45,498 nt of DNA from UBA1422 sp963676385 (GTDB lineage Bacteria > Bacillota > Clostridia > Peptostreptococcales > Anaerovoracaceae). How positions within the stretch are numbered: the stretch's first letter is position 1; every line of letters begins with the position of its first letter. A model generated the notes under the pieces. It saw only the letters and a program-made list of their open reading frames with translations. It did not search any database and had not been told where the DNA came from. Position numbers and translations under genes: made by a program. The stretch is from positions 1-45,498 of the forward strand of contig CAXXMM010000008.1 of the NCBI GenBank assembly GCA_963676385.2. Direction: 5' to 3'. This document shows, in pieces, positions 33,417 to 41,690 of the stretch.

Positions 33417-34447
33417 GCGGCTAATTTGGGTTTCTTTATCCCCACCACCGAAACCATTACCCTGGACAAATCAACACTACACTGGCGCATGGATTCTTCC
33501 AACTTCTCAAGTGCCGGAATTTTGGCAAGGACTTCTTCACGCCTTTGATTGGCAGCGGAAGTTGCCTTATCTCTAAGGTATTGATAATATGCGGCGACAT
33601 TCATGCCGGATCCACCTCCTGTAGAAGCAGGGCCGGTACCATGACGATTGGTAAGAATCTTATTCACATAGTTGATGTTAGGGTTTGGAATGCCGCTGGT
33701 TTTTCCGCAGGCATTCAGTATGTCTTCCATATCGCAACTTAGTCCGTCAAACCAAGTATTGATAAGGCGTTTTTCTTCTTCTGTGGCGTTTCTTGTAAAT
33801 CCCAAGGCCTGCATAATCCTTTTGTAAGCATAATGCCGCTGATCATTGTCCGCCAAATATTTTTCGATTTCTGTCACATTGGTCAGGCCGTTGGCGGTCC
33901 ATCCCTTGACCACGGCGCCAACATATCGAACGTTGTCCTTTTTTTTGCTCATGCAGTATGCATACGCATATGCAATCAATTCGGGCGTAGCTCCATAATC
34001 ATCCATCCAGTTAATCATTTCACCGGTTTCCACACCGCTGAGCATTCGACCAATGGTTCGCTCAATAGATTTGTACATCCCCTTAAGGGGTTTGTTTTGC
34101 AGCACAGCGCTGGGTTTCGCCGGAGCAGGTTCCTGCTCTTTGAGAGGCTTTTTGCCGTACAGGCATTCCTTCAGTACGGAAAACTCAATGATATCATCAT
34201 ACTTGCGTACCACGCCCAATCCTTCCCAGTACATCCAGGCCTTTTCCACTTCTTCTTCAGGAAGGGAGAGCATCTTGGCAATGGCGGCGTTTTCAATCTC
34301 TTGCCCCATTTCGGTATACATTAAAGCAACCAGGTAAATCTTAATATAATCCCCCGGCGCCGATACCATATATTCATGAATAAAGATGTTCTCTACACCG
34401 GTGTCCAAAAGATAACAACTTTGGACCGGTTCTTTCCGAAATTTCAT
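33413..34447 (-). CDS. DnaD-domain replication initiation protein
   Basis: 344 residues. The N-terminal part (VENIFIHEYMVSAPGDYIKIYLVALM) is the winged-helix DnaD/DnaB-type domain; residues about 125-195 form the DnaD-like C-terminal domain (IERTIGRMLSGVETGEMINW and KKKDNVRYVGAVVKGW). A second related helical piece follows (YKRIMQALGFTRNATEEEKR). Such proteins help load the replicative helicase. It lies directly downstream of DUF1858 and dnaB, and upstream of the dnaC remnant. Confidence 0.88.
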   Translation of the reverse strand: MKFRKEPVQSCYLLDTGVENIFIHEYMVSAPGDYIKIYLVALMYTEMGQEIENAAIAKMLSLPEEEVEKAWMYWEGLGVVRKYDDIIEFSVLKECLYGKKPLKEQEPAPAKPSAVLQNKPLKGMYKSIERTIGRMLSGVETGEMINWMDDYGATPELIAYAYAYCMSKKKDNVRYVGAVVKGWTANGLTNVTEIEKYLADNDQRHYAYKRIMQALGFTRNATEEEKRLINTWFDGLSCDMEDILNACGKTSGIPNPNINYVNKILTNRHGTGPASTGGGSGMNVAAYYQYLRDKATSAANQRREEVLAKIPALEKLEESMRQCSVDLSRVMVSVVGIKKPKLAA

Positions 34448-34648
34448 CTAGAGTTGCTCCACTGCCACATTTAGGCTTTCCATAAGTTTTTCAACAGCCA
34501 CGCCATGGGCCTCTGCCGCTTCTTCTACCGATTCGTTATCCGCTCCCGGACAACCTCTGCAAGGCAACCCATGCTGAAGAAAGATTTCTTCCAATTGGGG
34601 ATAGCGATCTAATAATTCACAGACATTCATATCAGGGGTGATTTTCAT
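34448..34648 (-). CDS. DUF1858-domain small protein
   Basis: 66 residues from MKITPDMNVCELLDRYPQLE; the CRGCPGADNESVEEAAEAHG segment with its Cys pair is the DUF1858 signature, also seen attached to hybrid-cluster and other redox proteins. AAGGAGG precedes this ATG; the longer frame upstream overlaps dnaB and is not needed. It lies between dnaB and the dnaD-type gene; its role is unknown. Confidence 0.85.
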   Translation of the reverse strand: MKITPDMNVCELLDRYPQLEEIFLQHGLPCRGCPGADNESVEEAAEAHGVAVEKLMESLNVAVEQL

Positions 34649-34652
34649 AGGG

Positions 34653-35975
34653 TCATCCTCCTTTGCTTTTGTTTGCAAATCTGGTGTAATTGGCTTGCCA
34701 GGTGACTTCTACCGTCCCAATGGGGCCGTTTCTGTTCTTGGCGATGTTCACTTCGCAAATCCCCGGTTTTTCTGTAGTGTCCGGGTTATAAACCTCGTCT
34801 CGATAGAGGAACAACACAACGTCTGCATCCTGCTCAATGGCGCCGGATTCCCGAAGGTCAGACAAAATCGGACGATGCTCTGTTCGCTGTTCCGGGGCCC
34901 GGCTCAACTGAGAAAGCACCAGGATTGGACAGCTCATCTCTCTGGCCAATTGTTTTAGCCCTCGGGAGATAGAGGTAATCTCCTGTTGGCGGCTTTCTGA
35001 GCGGCCTTCATGCTCCATCAACTGCAGATAGTCTATAATAATCATATCCAGCCCTTTTTCGGCCTTCAAGCGACGACATTTATTTTTGATTTCCATGATT
35101 CGTATGCCCGGGGTAGCATCAATGGTAATGTCCCCTTTGCCCAGTGTATCCAAGGCCATGGTAATCCGGTCCCACTCATCCCTTCCAAAATCACCGCTCT
35201 TCAGGGTTTGGGCATCCACCCGGGATTCCATGGACAACAGTCTCATTCCCAGTTGTTCTTTGGACATTTCCAAACTAAAAATCAAAATTTTCGCATTGGC
35301 CTTTAAGGCAGCTTGCTGGGCAACGCTTAATGCAAACGCGGTCTTCCCCATGGAAGGTCTGGCCGCAAGAATAATCATATCGGAGGGTTGAAACCCGGAA
35401 GTTCTGGCATCCAAATCAACTAACCCGCTGGTGACACCAATAATGCCTCCCTTATTTTTGGACCATTCGTCAATTTGGTTCAGGTTCTCCATGAGCACTT
35501 CCTTCAAAGGCGTCATGTCCTTGGCCTGGCGATTTTGGGATGCGTCGAAGATGGCCTTTTCGGCGAAATCCAATACTTGCTCCGCCTCTAACTTGTCCTC
35601 ATAACTTTTCTCCAATATTTCGCCGGCCGTACTGATTAAATTTCGCAGGGCAGCCTTTTCTCCCACAATTTTGGCATACTCTCTGGCATTGGATGTGGTT
35701 GGAACATCTCCTGACAAGGTGGCAACGTATCCACGTCCGCCGACCATTTCCAAGACATTCCGCTTCTTCAATTCTTCAGAAACAGTAAGCACATCCACCG
35801 CAATGTTGCGACGGCTCAGATCTGTAATCGCCTCAAATATTTCTTTGTGGTTTTGATTGTAAAAATCCCGAGGTCTCAGCTCTTCCAGCACATCATAAAG
35901 GGCATCCTTGTCCAACATGGCTGCACCAAGGACGGACCGTTCGGCTTCCTCGTTATGGGGAGGGATTCTTTCCAT
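34653..35975 (-). CDS. dnaB: Replicative DNA helicase
   Basis: 440 residues. N-terminal domain (PPHNEEAERSVLGAAMLDKD), then the RecA-like motor: ILAARPSMGKTAFALSVA (Walker A, about 205), FSLEMSKEQLGMRLLS, DMIIIDYLQLM (Walker B) and LSQLSRAPEQR. Full length and intact. It follows rplI by 36 bases in the usual Firmicute order. Confidence 0.97.
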   Translation of the reverse strand: MERIPPHNEEAERSVLGAAMLDKDALYDVLEELRPRDFYNQNHKEIFEAITDLSRRNIAVDVLTVSEELKKRNVLEMVGGRGYVATLSGDVPTTSNAREYAKIVGEKAALRNLISTAGEILEKSYEDKLEAEQVLDFAEKAIFDASQNRQAKDMTPLKEVLMENLNQIDEWSKNKGGIIGVTSGLVDLDARTSGFQPSDMIILAARPSMGKTAFALSVAQQAALKANAKILIFSLEMSKEQLGMRLLSMESRVDAQTLKSGDFGRDEWDRITMALDTLGKGDITIDATPGIRIMEIKNKCRRLKAEKGLDMIIIDYLQLMEHEGRSESRQQEITSISRGLKQLAREMSCPILVLSQLSRAPEQRTEHRPILSDLRESGAIEQDADVVLFLYRDEVYNPDTTEKPGICEVNIAKNRNGPIGTVEVTWQANYTRFANKSKGG

Positions 35976-36011
35976 GATGTTTCTCCTAGCCGGGGAATTC
36001 CGGCAAAATCA

Positions 36012-36455
36012 TTAGACGGATACGACGACGTGGAGTTTTCCGGAGATTTCCGGATATACTTTGATTTGAACATCTGTCTCACCGGTTACTTTGATGGGAC
36101 TATCCAAAACGATTTTTTTCTTGTCTACTTCTATCTGATGTTGTTCCTTCAGTGCGTCGGCAATGTCTTTGGAAGTGATGGAACCAAACAGTCTTCCTCC
36201 TTCGCCGCCCTTGGTGACAATCTGAACCGTTAATGCGTTAATCTGCTCAGCAAGCTCCATGGCTTTGGCCCGATTTTCTTCTTCCTTTTGGGCAACAATG
36301 GCCTTTTGTTTCTCTAGGCTTCGTACATTTCCTTCTGTGGCTTCCCGTGCAATCCCCTTGGGAATCAGCATATTTCTGGCATAACCATCGCTGACTTTTA
36401 CCACATCCCCCGCCTTACCGCTTCCTTTTAAATCTTTTAATAATATGACAATCAT
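36012..36455 (-). CDS. rplI: Ribosomal protein bL9
   Basis: 147 residues. The N-domain MIVILLKDLKGSGKAGDVVKVSDGYARNMLIPKG, the long connecting helix (about 42-75) and the C-domain (GGEGGRLFGSITSKDIADAL) are all as expected. AAGGAAAAG precedes the ATG. Confidence 0.97.
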   Translation of the reverse strand: MIVILLKDLKGSGKAGDVVKVSDGYARNMLIPKGIAREATEGNVRSLEKQKAIVAQKEEENRAKAMELAEQINALTVQIVTKGGEGGRLFGSITSKDIADALKEQHQIEVDKKKIVLDSPIKVTGETDVQIKVYPEISGKLHVVVSV

Positions 36456-36482
36456 ATCTCTTTTCCTTCTCTCATTTTACCA

Positions 36483-36535
36483 GTTATCTTAACACCTTAT
36501 TGTGTTATCTTTGTGATATATGGACTGTGTTATCT
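36483..36535. repeat. Three GTTATCT direct repeats upstream of rplI
   Basis: GTTATCT occurs at 36483-36489, 36504-36510 and 36529-36535; the last two sit in a longer repeat TGTGTTATCT-T/C-TGTGA 25 bases apart. It lies in the short gap between rplI and the DUF2232 gene. May be operator sites or decayed sequence. Confidence 0.45.
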
Positions 36536-36554
36536 CTGTGAAAAATAGGCCAAC

Positions 36555-37259
36555 TTACTTAGCCCCAATCCTAATTCGAAGTCCAAACATAATATCCGCA
36601 ATCCCCATTAAAAAGAGAATGGATTTTCCAAAAGGAATAATCCAGGCCAACACTGCCACCATCCCGGCAAGGCCTTTGGGAATCCTCTTCATGAAGCAAA
36701 ACATCAACAACAAGGACGTTCCCTGTAAGGCAAAGGCGGCTTGAAACAAATTCTCAATGTTGACCATGACCAAGTCCCCATCCAAAATCCCGGTGAGCCC
36801 GGTTAGCCAAGACAATAAAAACATAACAAGCCAGCCATATACAGCGTTTCTTGGCCAAGAGAATTCTCGAAGTTTGGCCATCTGCCATGCCCCTTTTTCT
36901 CCGTTCTTTACAAACTTACTAAAGATTAAATACTCCAAATAGCCGGTTACAGCTCCCGCCAACAAAACCACCGAAGGAAAAATAGAAATAGCCAGGTCAA
37001 AACTTTCCCGAACGGCGGTTTCTTGGTCAGGCATGCTTTGCAAAAGCACAGGCAACGACGCATTCACCGCATCTTCCATTTCTCCCGCCACCCCGTTGGC
37101 TGTGAGGCTGGAATAAATAAAAATCATCAACGTCCCTAACCCCACTAAAACCACGCCGTCCAGGACCCCATTATATGGGTTGAGCCCCCTTCGAATGCAC
37201 CGAAGTATGGCAGGAATAGGGAACAAAAATATGCCAAAAAAGATTAAAGTTGTGTACAT
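36555..37259 (-). CDS. DUF2232 (YybS-like) membrane protein
   Basis: 234 residues, about six to seven hydrophobic segments. Position between rpsR and rplI, length and pattern (PVLLQSMPDQETAVRESFDL and the ending IADIMFGLRIR) match the YybS/DUF2232 family, whose role is not established. AAGGAG precedes the ATG, and a TGGTATAAT extended -10 lies about 35 bases upstream. The c-di-AMP phosphodiesterase gene gdpP, usually next, is absent here. Confidence 0.75.
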   Translation of the reverse strand: MYTTLIFFGIFLFPIPAILRCIRRGLNPYNGVLDGVVLVGLGTLMIFIYSSLTANGVAGEMEDAVNASLPVLLQSMPDQETAVRESFDLAISIFPSVVLLAGAVTGYLEYLIFSKFVKNGEKGAWQMAKLREFSWPRNAVYGWLVMFLLSWLTGLTGILDGDLVMVNIENLFQAAFALQGTSLLLMFCFMKRIPKGLAGMVAVLAWIIPFGKSILFLMGIADIMFGLRIRIGAK

Positions 37260-37324
37260 GTAAGCTCCTTCTATAGTGGATAATATGCCATAATATTATA
37301 CCATAACCCTTACTGCTAATCCAC

Positions 37325-37354
37325 TAAATAAAAGAAGCGAGGGGCCCTCGCTTC
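37325..37354 (-). terminator. Terminator of rpsF-ssb-rpsR
   Basis: On the minus strand GAAGCGAGGG/CCCTCGCTTC form a near-perfect palindromic stem followed by TTTTATTTA. It lies 18 bases after the rpsR stop. Confidence 0.85.
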
Positions 37355-37371
37355 TGCGTAATTGTATGATA

Positions 37372-37611
37372 CTAGTCGGCTGTGTATGGCAGCAATGCCA
37401 CGATTCTTGCTCTCTTGATTGCCTTGGTAACCTCTCTTTGGTGCATTGCACAGGTTCCCGTAATTCTCTTGGGCAGAATCTTGCCTCTTTCGGTGACATA
37501 CTTGCGAAGTTTTTCAACTTCTTTGTAATCTATGGTTTCTGATTTGTCGGCACAGAATTGGCATACTTTCTTTTTTCTGAAACCGCCACCACGTCTTTTG
37601 TTATCTATCAT
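37372..37611 (-). CDS. rpsR: Ribosomal protein bS18
   Basis: 79 residues: basic N-terminus RRGGGFRKKKVCQFCADKS with a CxxC pair, then YKEVEKLRKYVTERGKILPK and RITGTCAMHQREVTKAIKRA. A further Cys follows (GTCAMHQ), so a zinc-binding variant is possible. Last gene of its operon. Confidence 0.97.
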   Translation of the reverse strand: MIDNKRRGGGFRKKKVCQFCADKSETIDYKEVEKLRKYVTERGKILPKRITGTCAMHQREVTKAIKRARIVALLPYTAD

Positions 37612-37630
37612 GGATAGGATCTCCTTTCAT

Positions 37631-38041
37631 TTAGAATGGGATGTCATCATCGTCGATGACCTGGAATCCGGCAGGAATTCCTTCCTCCACTCTGGCTGGA
37701 CCAGAACCGGACTTGGATTCAGACTTGTCGCCCCACTCAAGGAACTCAACTCTGTTTGCAACCACATCGGTGGTATAGACTTTTTGGCCGTCCTTATTGG
37801 TATAGCTGCCTGTCTGTATTCTACCTTCAATACCTACCAACCGACCTTTTTTGAGAAACCGTTCGCAGTTTTCGGCTTGCTTGCCAAACACGGTGATGCG
37901 CGGGAAATCCGTTTGTTTCTCTTTGTCAGCCCGTTGGGGTCTATCAATGGCTACCGTAAAACTGGCAACTGCCATTTGGTCTCCGGTGTATCTTACCTCG
38001 GGATCTTTTGTTAATCTCCCTATCAATACTACACTGTTCAT
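37631..38041 (-). CDS. ssb: Single-stranded DNA-binding protein
   Basis: 136 residues. OB fold MNSVVLIGRLTKDPEVRYTG, FTVAIDRPQRADKE, VFGKQAENCERFLKKGRLVG, then a short flexible linker and the acidic protein-interaction tail DDDDIPF. Flanked by rpsF and rpsR as usual. Confidence 0.97.
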   Translation of the reverse strand: MNSVVLIGRLTKDPEVRYTGDQMAVASFTVAIDRPQRADKEKQTDFPRITVFGKQAENCERFLKKGRLVGIEGRIQTGSYTNKDGQKVYTTDVVANRVEFLEWGDKSESKSGSGPARVEEGIPAGFQVIDDDDIPF

Positions 38042-38054
38042 ATCCGACCTCCCG

Positions 38055-38342
38055 TTACTTTTCGTCTTTGTTAATGATCAAATGTCTCATGATATCGTCA
38101 AAGATCTTTAACTTTCGGTCAAGTTCTTTGGGCAGATCCGGACCTGCTTGGAATCCGATGACGACGTAGTAGCCTTCATTTTTCTTGCGGATTGGGTAAG
38201 CAAGTTTTCTCATGCCCCAGATGTCTACTTTTTCGATGGTTCCTTCTGCTTCAATAATTGCCTTGACTTTGTCGACTGCAGCAGTTCTCTTCTCATCATC
38301 CAAAATAGGATCTACGATGAACATTACTTCATAATTTATCAT
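38055..38342 (-). CDS. rpsF: Ribosomal protein bS6
   Basis: 95 residues: MINYEVMFIVDPILDDEKRT, then GMRKLAYPIRKKNEGYYVVI and the C-terminal KIFDDIMRHLIINKDEK. GGGAGG precedes the ATG and is part of a leader hairpin. First gene of rpsF-ssb-rpsR. Confidence 0.97.
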   Translation of the reverse strand: MINYEVMFIVDPILDDEKRTAAVDKVKAIIEAEGTIEKVDIWGMRKLAYPIRKKNEGYYVVIGFQAGPDLPKELDRKLKIFDDIMRHLIINKDEK

Positions 38343-38352
38343 TTATTCACCT

Positions 38353-38394
38353 CCCTGTGGACTAAATGGCGATGGCACACTGCCATCGCAGGGG
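38353..38394 (-). promoter_or_regulatory. rpsF leader hairpin, probable S6:S18 autoregulatory site
   Basis: On the minus strand GCGATGGCA/TGCCATCGC is a perfect 9-bp stem with a GTG loop, and CCCTG/CAGGG can close an outer stem that takes in part of the Shine-Dalgarno sequence. The S6:S18 complex is known to bind leaders in front of rpsF in many bacteria; assignment here is by position and shape only. Confidence 0.5.
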
Positions 38395-38421
38395 TTGCCG
38401 CGCAAATGCACGTGCCTATTT

Positions 38422-38449
38422 ATTATACATTACTTTTGCCTAATTGCAA
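38422..38449 (-). promoter_or_regulatory. Promoter of rpsF-ssb-rpsR
   Basis: Minus-strand TTGCAA (38444-38449) and TATAAT (38422-38427) with a 16-base spacer. Confidence 0.7.
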
Positions 38450-38541
38450 GGGTTTTTTTGTTTTGTGCCTCAGGCGAAAACTTTAGGAGAATTATATAAG
38501 CAACTGCAATTTTTGTTGATTCATGCCCCCTCAAGCGCCTT

Positions 38542-39690
38542 TTAATAATTCTCATATTCCGGCAAATCATTTGTCAAATCAATTTTTGTTCCATCCCTTT
38601 TAATATATATCTTCTTTTCTTCTATATCAAATAGTGTTATGTCTTTATGGCTTACAACAAAGACATCGCCGTCCTGCAAGTAAATGTTTTTTATGTAGCA
38701 TTCCTCGTCCGGAAAACTGTAGACCAATTGCTTTTCGCCCTTCTTCGCCACATTCAGCTTATATAAGTCATTTCCGTCAGCAAAATACAGCCAGTCGCCT
38801 TCTTTGTTCAGGCACTCTGTCCAATCCGAGCATTCAGCCAGCACCGTTTCTTTCCCGCCATTCGTTCTCATGATCACTTTATGTTCTGTTTTTTTCTTGT
38901 TGCTGGTAAGATAAAACTCCTGTCCTTGGTCCACAATATATCCTCTTGCCTTCGTTAAGTCGAGAACTGTTTCCTCTCCTGTCCCGTCAATGCGCATGCG
39001 GTGCAGAACATCGTAACTTTTATAGTCTTCATCATCTTCATCCAAACCTAGTTTTGTATAATATATCCATCCATCGTCTATTCCAAATAGGTAATAATCT
39101 TCTCCCGGAAGTTTTTTCGATGGACCTCCGCTCAAACTGATTGTATAAATACCAGGATCATCATTGTAAAGAATAGCCTCTTTTGTCAAGATAAATGACA
39201 CTTCTTTGTCGGGGTCGAAATTTGCATTAAAGTCAGCCAAAAATTGCTTTACGCCACCGCCTTCCTTCATCCGATAAAGGGAATATACGGAAGGAGAGTC
39301 CATGGAATCAAACTCCATTTCTATAAAATAGATCCAATGGTCAAATAGGGCGACTTGTGTGATTTGCCGATATTCGGACAGATTAAATTTGGTATATATT
39401 TTTTCAACGTCTGTGGGGGTTTCAATTTGAAACTTCACGATCCTGCGAAAAAACGCCTCCGATTCCCCAACATAGATGTCGTCTCCATCAAACGCACAAT
39501 AATATAACTCCTTTTGTTGCTGATTTCCAAAAGACAGTACAGGGTTCAAATCTGATGGCATTTCCCAACTGTTTGTCTCACTCTCGCCCTTGGGTGTATG
39601 ACTATCGGCGTCAACCATTAGATAAACGGCAAATATCACGGCGAGTACAAATAATATACTGCCAACGATTACCAGTGCTTTTTTCTTCAT
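38542..39690 (-). CDS. Membrane-anchored DUF5050-like beta-propeller protein
   Basis: 382 residues from the ATG at 39690. MKKKALVIVGSILFVLAVIF is a membrane anchor; the rest is a repeated beta-strand domain with motifs such as DGWIYYTK, LYRMKEGG, YDVLHRMRIDGTG and GDWLYFADGNDLYKLN. These look like the repeats of DUF5050/prolow-density-receptor-like propellers found in extracellular clostridial proteins. Probably outside the membrane. A GTG 7 codons upstream is an alternative start but overlaps the end of the preceding fragment. Function unknown. Confidence 0.7.
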   Translation of the reverse strand: MKKKALVIVGSILFVLAVIFAVYLMVDADSHTPKGESETNSWEMPSDLNPVLSFGNQQQKELYYCAFDGDDIYVGESEAFFRRIVKFQIETPTDVEKIYTKFNLSEYRQITQVALFDHWIYFIEMEFDSMDSPSVYSLYRMKEGGGVKQFLADFNANFDPDKEVSFILTKEAILYNDDPGIYTISLSGGPSKKLPGEDYYLFGIDDGWIYYTKLGLDEDDEDYKSYDVLHRMRIDGTGEETVLDLTKARGYIVDQGQEFYLTSNKKKTEHKVIMRTNGGKETVLAECSDWTECLNKEGDWLYFADGNDLYKLNVAKKGEKQLVYSFPDEECYIKNIYLQDGDVFVVSHKDITLFDIEEKKIYIKRDGTKIDLTNDLPEYENY

Positions 39691-39698
39691 AATTTCTC

Positions 39699-39839
39699 TC
39701 AATTTTGCCACCAGTCATACTCTGTCAAATCAACTGCTGTGCCGTCTTGCTTCAGATATATTAACCTGCTCCTGCTTTCAATCAACAGATTTCCGTCATA
39801 TAGTAAAATGTCAGTTACCTCAACAGCCAAAGCCCGTTT
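39699..39839 (-). pseudogene. C-terminal fragment of a paralogue of the DUF5050-like protein
   Basis: A 46-codon open frame with no proper start ends in RLIYLKQDGTAVDLTEYDWW plus two residues, which lines up with the C-terminus of the neighbouring protein (KKIYIKRDGTKIDLTNDLPE...). It stops 8 bases before the neighbour's ATG. The frame continues upstream past one TAA, so it is probably the worn tail of a duplicated gene, with the body lost. Confidence 0.6.
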
Positions 39840-39892
39840 TTACAATATAAATGGGCCCTTTCTTGCTTTTTTGTTCGATGCTGCTGTTACCT

Positions 39893-40492
39893 CTATAATC
39901 TTGCATGGAAAAACTTTAATTTGGCCAAGGCAAGGCACAATCCTATCCCTGCGCCAATTCCCGTCCAAATTGGCACGTACCACATAACGTCCCCATACTG
40001 CCCTATTAGATTTTCCATCCAAGGATTTATTCCAATATCATCCCCTATATATTCACTTAAATTTCCAAAAGGCACAGCCACGGCGCCACAAACAATGGAA
40101 AACATTAATATGGCTTTGGGGCCATAAAAAATTCCACCAAAAGTGGCTCCATAAATAATGCCCATCACGGGGCAAAGAATAAGATAGAAACCATACATAT
40201 CATCATTATTGTCCGACATAATATATCCCAAAAGCAATATTACCAAAAACGTGACAAAAGCTGCCACCACCACGGCGCCCACCACTCTTTTTTTTAATAA
40301 ATTGCGCTGGAAAATACCTAACAGCAAAATCCCTATCCCTCCTGTAAGTAAGAGCCATATCATAATAATCCCTGCTCCCCAATCCAAGTTTTCCGTTAAG
40401 GTAAATACCACAAACGCACTTATAGAAAAACAAGCCGCTCCAAGAATTATCATTTTACATATATTTTTTATTAGGCCTTTATTATATTTCAT
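39893..40492 (-). CDS. Unknown integral membrane protein
   Basis: 199 residues, about six hydrophobic segments, several Gly-rich (GAGIIMIWLLLTGGIGILLL, GIIYGATFGGIFYGPKAI, PIWTGIGAGIGLCLALAKL). An acidic loop SDNNDDM lies in the middle. No family recognised. GAGGATT precedes the ATG. It follows micropeptide copy 2 and its hairpin by about 70 bases on the same strand. Confidence 0.65.
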   Translation of the reverse strand: MKYNKGLIKNICKMIILGAACFSISAFVVFTLTENLDWGAGIIMIWLLLTGGIGILLLGIFQRNLLKKRVVGAVVVAAFVTFLVILLLGYIMSDNNDDMYGFYLILCPVMGIIYGATFGGIFYGPKAILMFSIVCGAVAVPFGNLSEYIGDDIGINPWMENLIGQYGDVMWYVPIWTGIGAGIGLCLALAKLKFFHARL

Positions 40493-40563
40493 TACTTAAA
40501 TCCTCTTCACAAACGACAACTTATTCTTGTAGCGCCAACTGCTGTACTTTCTCTTCCTCATTA

Positions 40564-40595
40564 AGACAAAAGTGCATTATAAATGCACTTTGTCT
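40564..40595 (-). terminator. Terminator overlapping the 3' end of micropeptide gene copy 2
   Basis: On the minus strand AGACAAAGTGCATT pairs with AATGCACTTTTGTCT (one bulge) around a 3-base loop. The U-rich tract is inside the 3' arm. The ORF stop codon begins in the loop. It would also terminate the nucleotidyltransferase transcript. Confidence 0.7.
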
Positions 40596-40636
40596 ATTTC
40601 CATCATTTTTGCTTTGTGTTTCCCCAACTTGTCCAT
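40577..40636 (-). CDS. 19-codon micropeptide gene, copy 2
   Basis: Encodes MDKLGKHKAKMMEIDKVHL and ends with TAA (40577-40579) in the terminator hairpin, exactly as copy 1 at 13398-13457. The Shine-Dalgarno sequence GGGGGA lies 3 bases before the ATG; the string ATGGGGGA is shared by both copies, but here that ATG is out of frame, which points to the second ATG as the true start. No separate strong promoter was seen, so it may be read from the nucleotidyltransferase gene ending 36 bases upstream. Its product is unknown; see copy 1 for alternatives. Confidence 0.55.
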   Translation of the reverse strand: MDKLGKHKAKMMEIDKVHL

Positions 40637-40672
40637 ACTTCCCCCATCCTTTGACCTTCTATGTTTATAACC

Positions 40673-41590
40673 TTACCACAACTTATCAGGATACAGCCCC
40701 TTGTCCTTGAGAGACTGAAGGGCCGCCGCAACCTGAGGTTTGTCCTCTTTGTAGGTCATGCCGTACCATTTGTCCGGGGTTGGCAGCACCTTGACGGTGA
40801 CCTTTCCCTCATGAATCAAATGTCCGGTGATGGTAGGAATCAGATATTCCGCCTTCATAGGATTGGTCTTGATGGCCTCTTCCAAAAATTCGGGAAAACC
40901 TTCCTCCAGCGCTTCCATCATGGAAGGGGTATACCCCCAGAAGTTCATGGAAACCGGGGTATCCTCCGGCATGGCATGCCAGCTCTTTCCGTCATCCTCC
41001 GAGTAGCAGATTTCTCCGTCCACCCGCATAATCTTGGTTCGCTCTACGATATGTCTCAGGTAACCGTCTTTGGAAACATCGCAGACTCCTCGAGCCACAT
41101 GGCCTGCTTCACTAATGGTGTTCTTCAGCTGATAGCCCACCATACAATAGTCGGACCAGCCTACTTCACCCTCGCCGGCCAAAATGTTATATACTGCCTG
41201 GAATCCAAAAGGCCCATAGTAGTCATCAGCATTGATGACGGCAAACGGCCCCTGGACCAAATCTTTGCAACACAAAATAGCATGTCCGGTGCCCCAAGGT
41301 TTTTCCCGACCTTCCGGAACCTGATACCCTTTGGGCAAATCCTCAAGGCGCTGAATGGCGTAGGCGGTTTCCATATGGTTTCCCACCTTTTCATCCATCA
41401 ACTTGCGAAAATCGGCTTCCATTTCTTCTTTGATGACAAAAACAACTTTCTTGAATCCGGCCATCATGGCGTCATACAAGGAAAAATCCATAATAATCTC
41501 GCCTTGGTCTGTGACTGCGTCAATTTGTTTCATGCCTCCGTACCGGGAGCCCATGCCTGCAGCCATTATAATTAATGTTGGTTCTTTCAT
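40673..41590 (-). CDS. Sugar-nucleotidyltransferase-like protein
   Basis: 305 residues. TLIIMAAGMGSRYGGMKQID is the nucleotide-binding signature of NTP transferases (G-x-G-T/S-R...K), and INADDYYG near 105-115 holds the metal-binding Asp; WGTGHAIL is typical of the family. The start at 41590 has GAAGGGAAA before it and gives a standard beginning; a longer frame is less likely. The sugar and nucleotide used cannot be assigned. Ends just before micropeptide copy 2. Confidence 0.85.
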   Translation of the reverse strand: MKEPTLIIMAAGMGSRYGGMKQIDAVTDQGEIIMDFSLYDAMMAGFKKVVFVIKEEMEADFRKLMDEKVGNHMETAYAIQRLEDLPKGYQVPEGREKPWGTGHAILCCKDLVQGPFAVINADDYYGPFGFQAVYNILAGEGEVGWSDYCMVGYQLKNTISEAGHVARGVCDVSKDGYLRHIVERTKIMRVDGEICYSEDDGKSWHAMPEDTPVSMNFWGYTPSMMEALEEGFPEFLEEAIKTNPMKAEYLIPTITGHLIHEGKVTVKVLPTPDKWYGMTYKEDKPQVAAALQSLKDKGLYPDKLW

Positions 41591-41690
41591 TTGTTTCCCT
41601 TCTTTCCTTCCCAATCTCCTTCTTCTTTCCCAATCTCTTCATCTTTTGCTCAATTTTATAATAATTTGCTGGGAAGCACAATGGTTTTGA

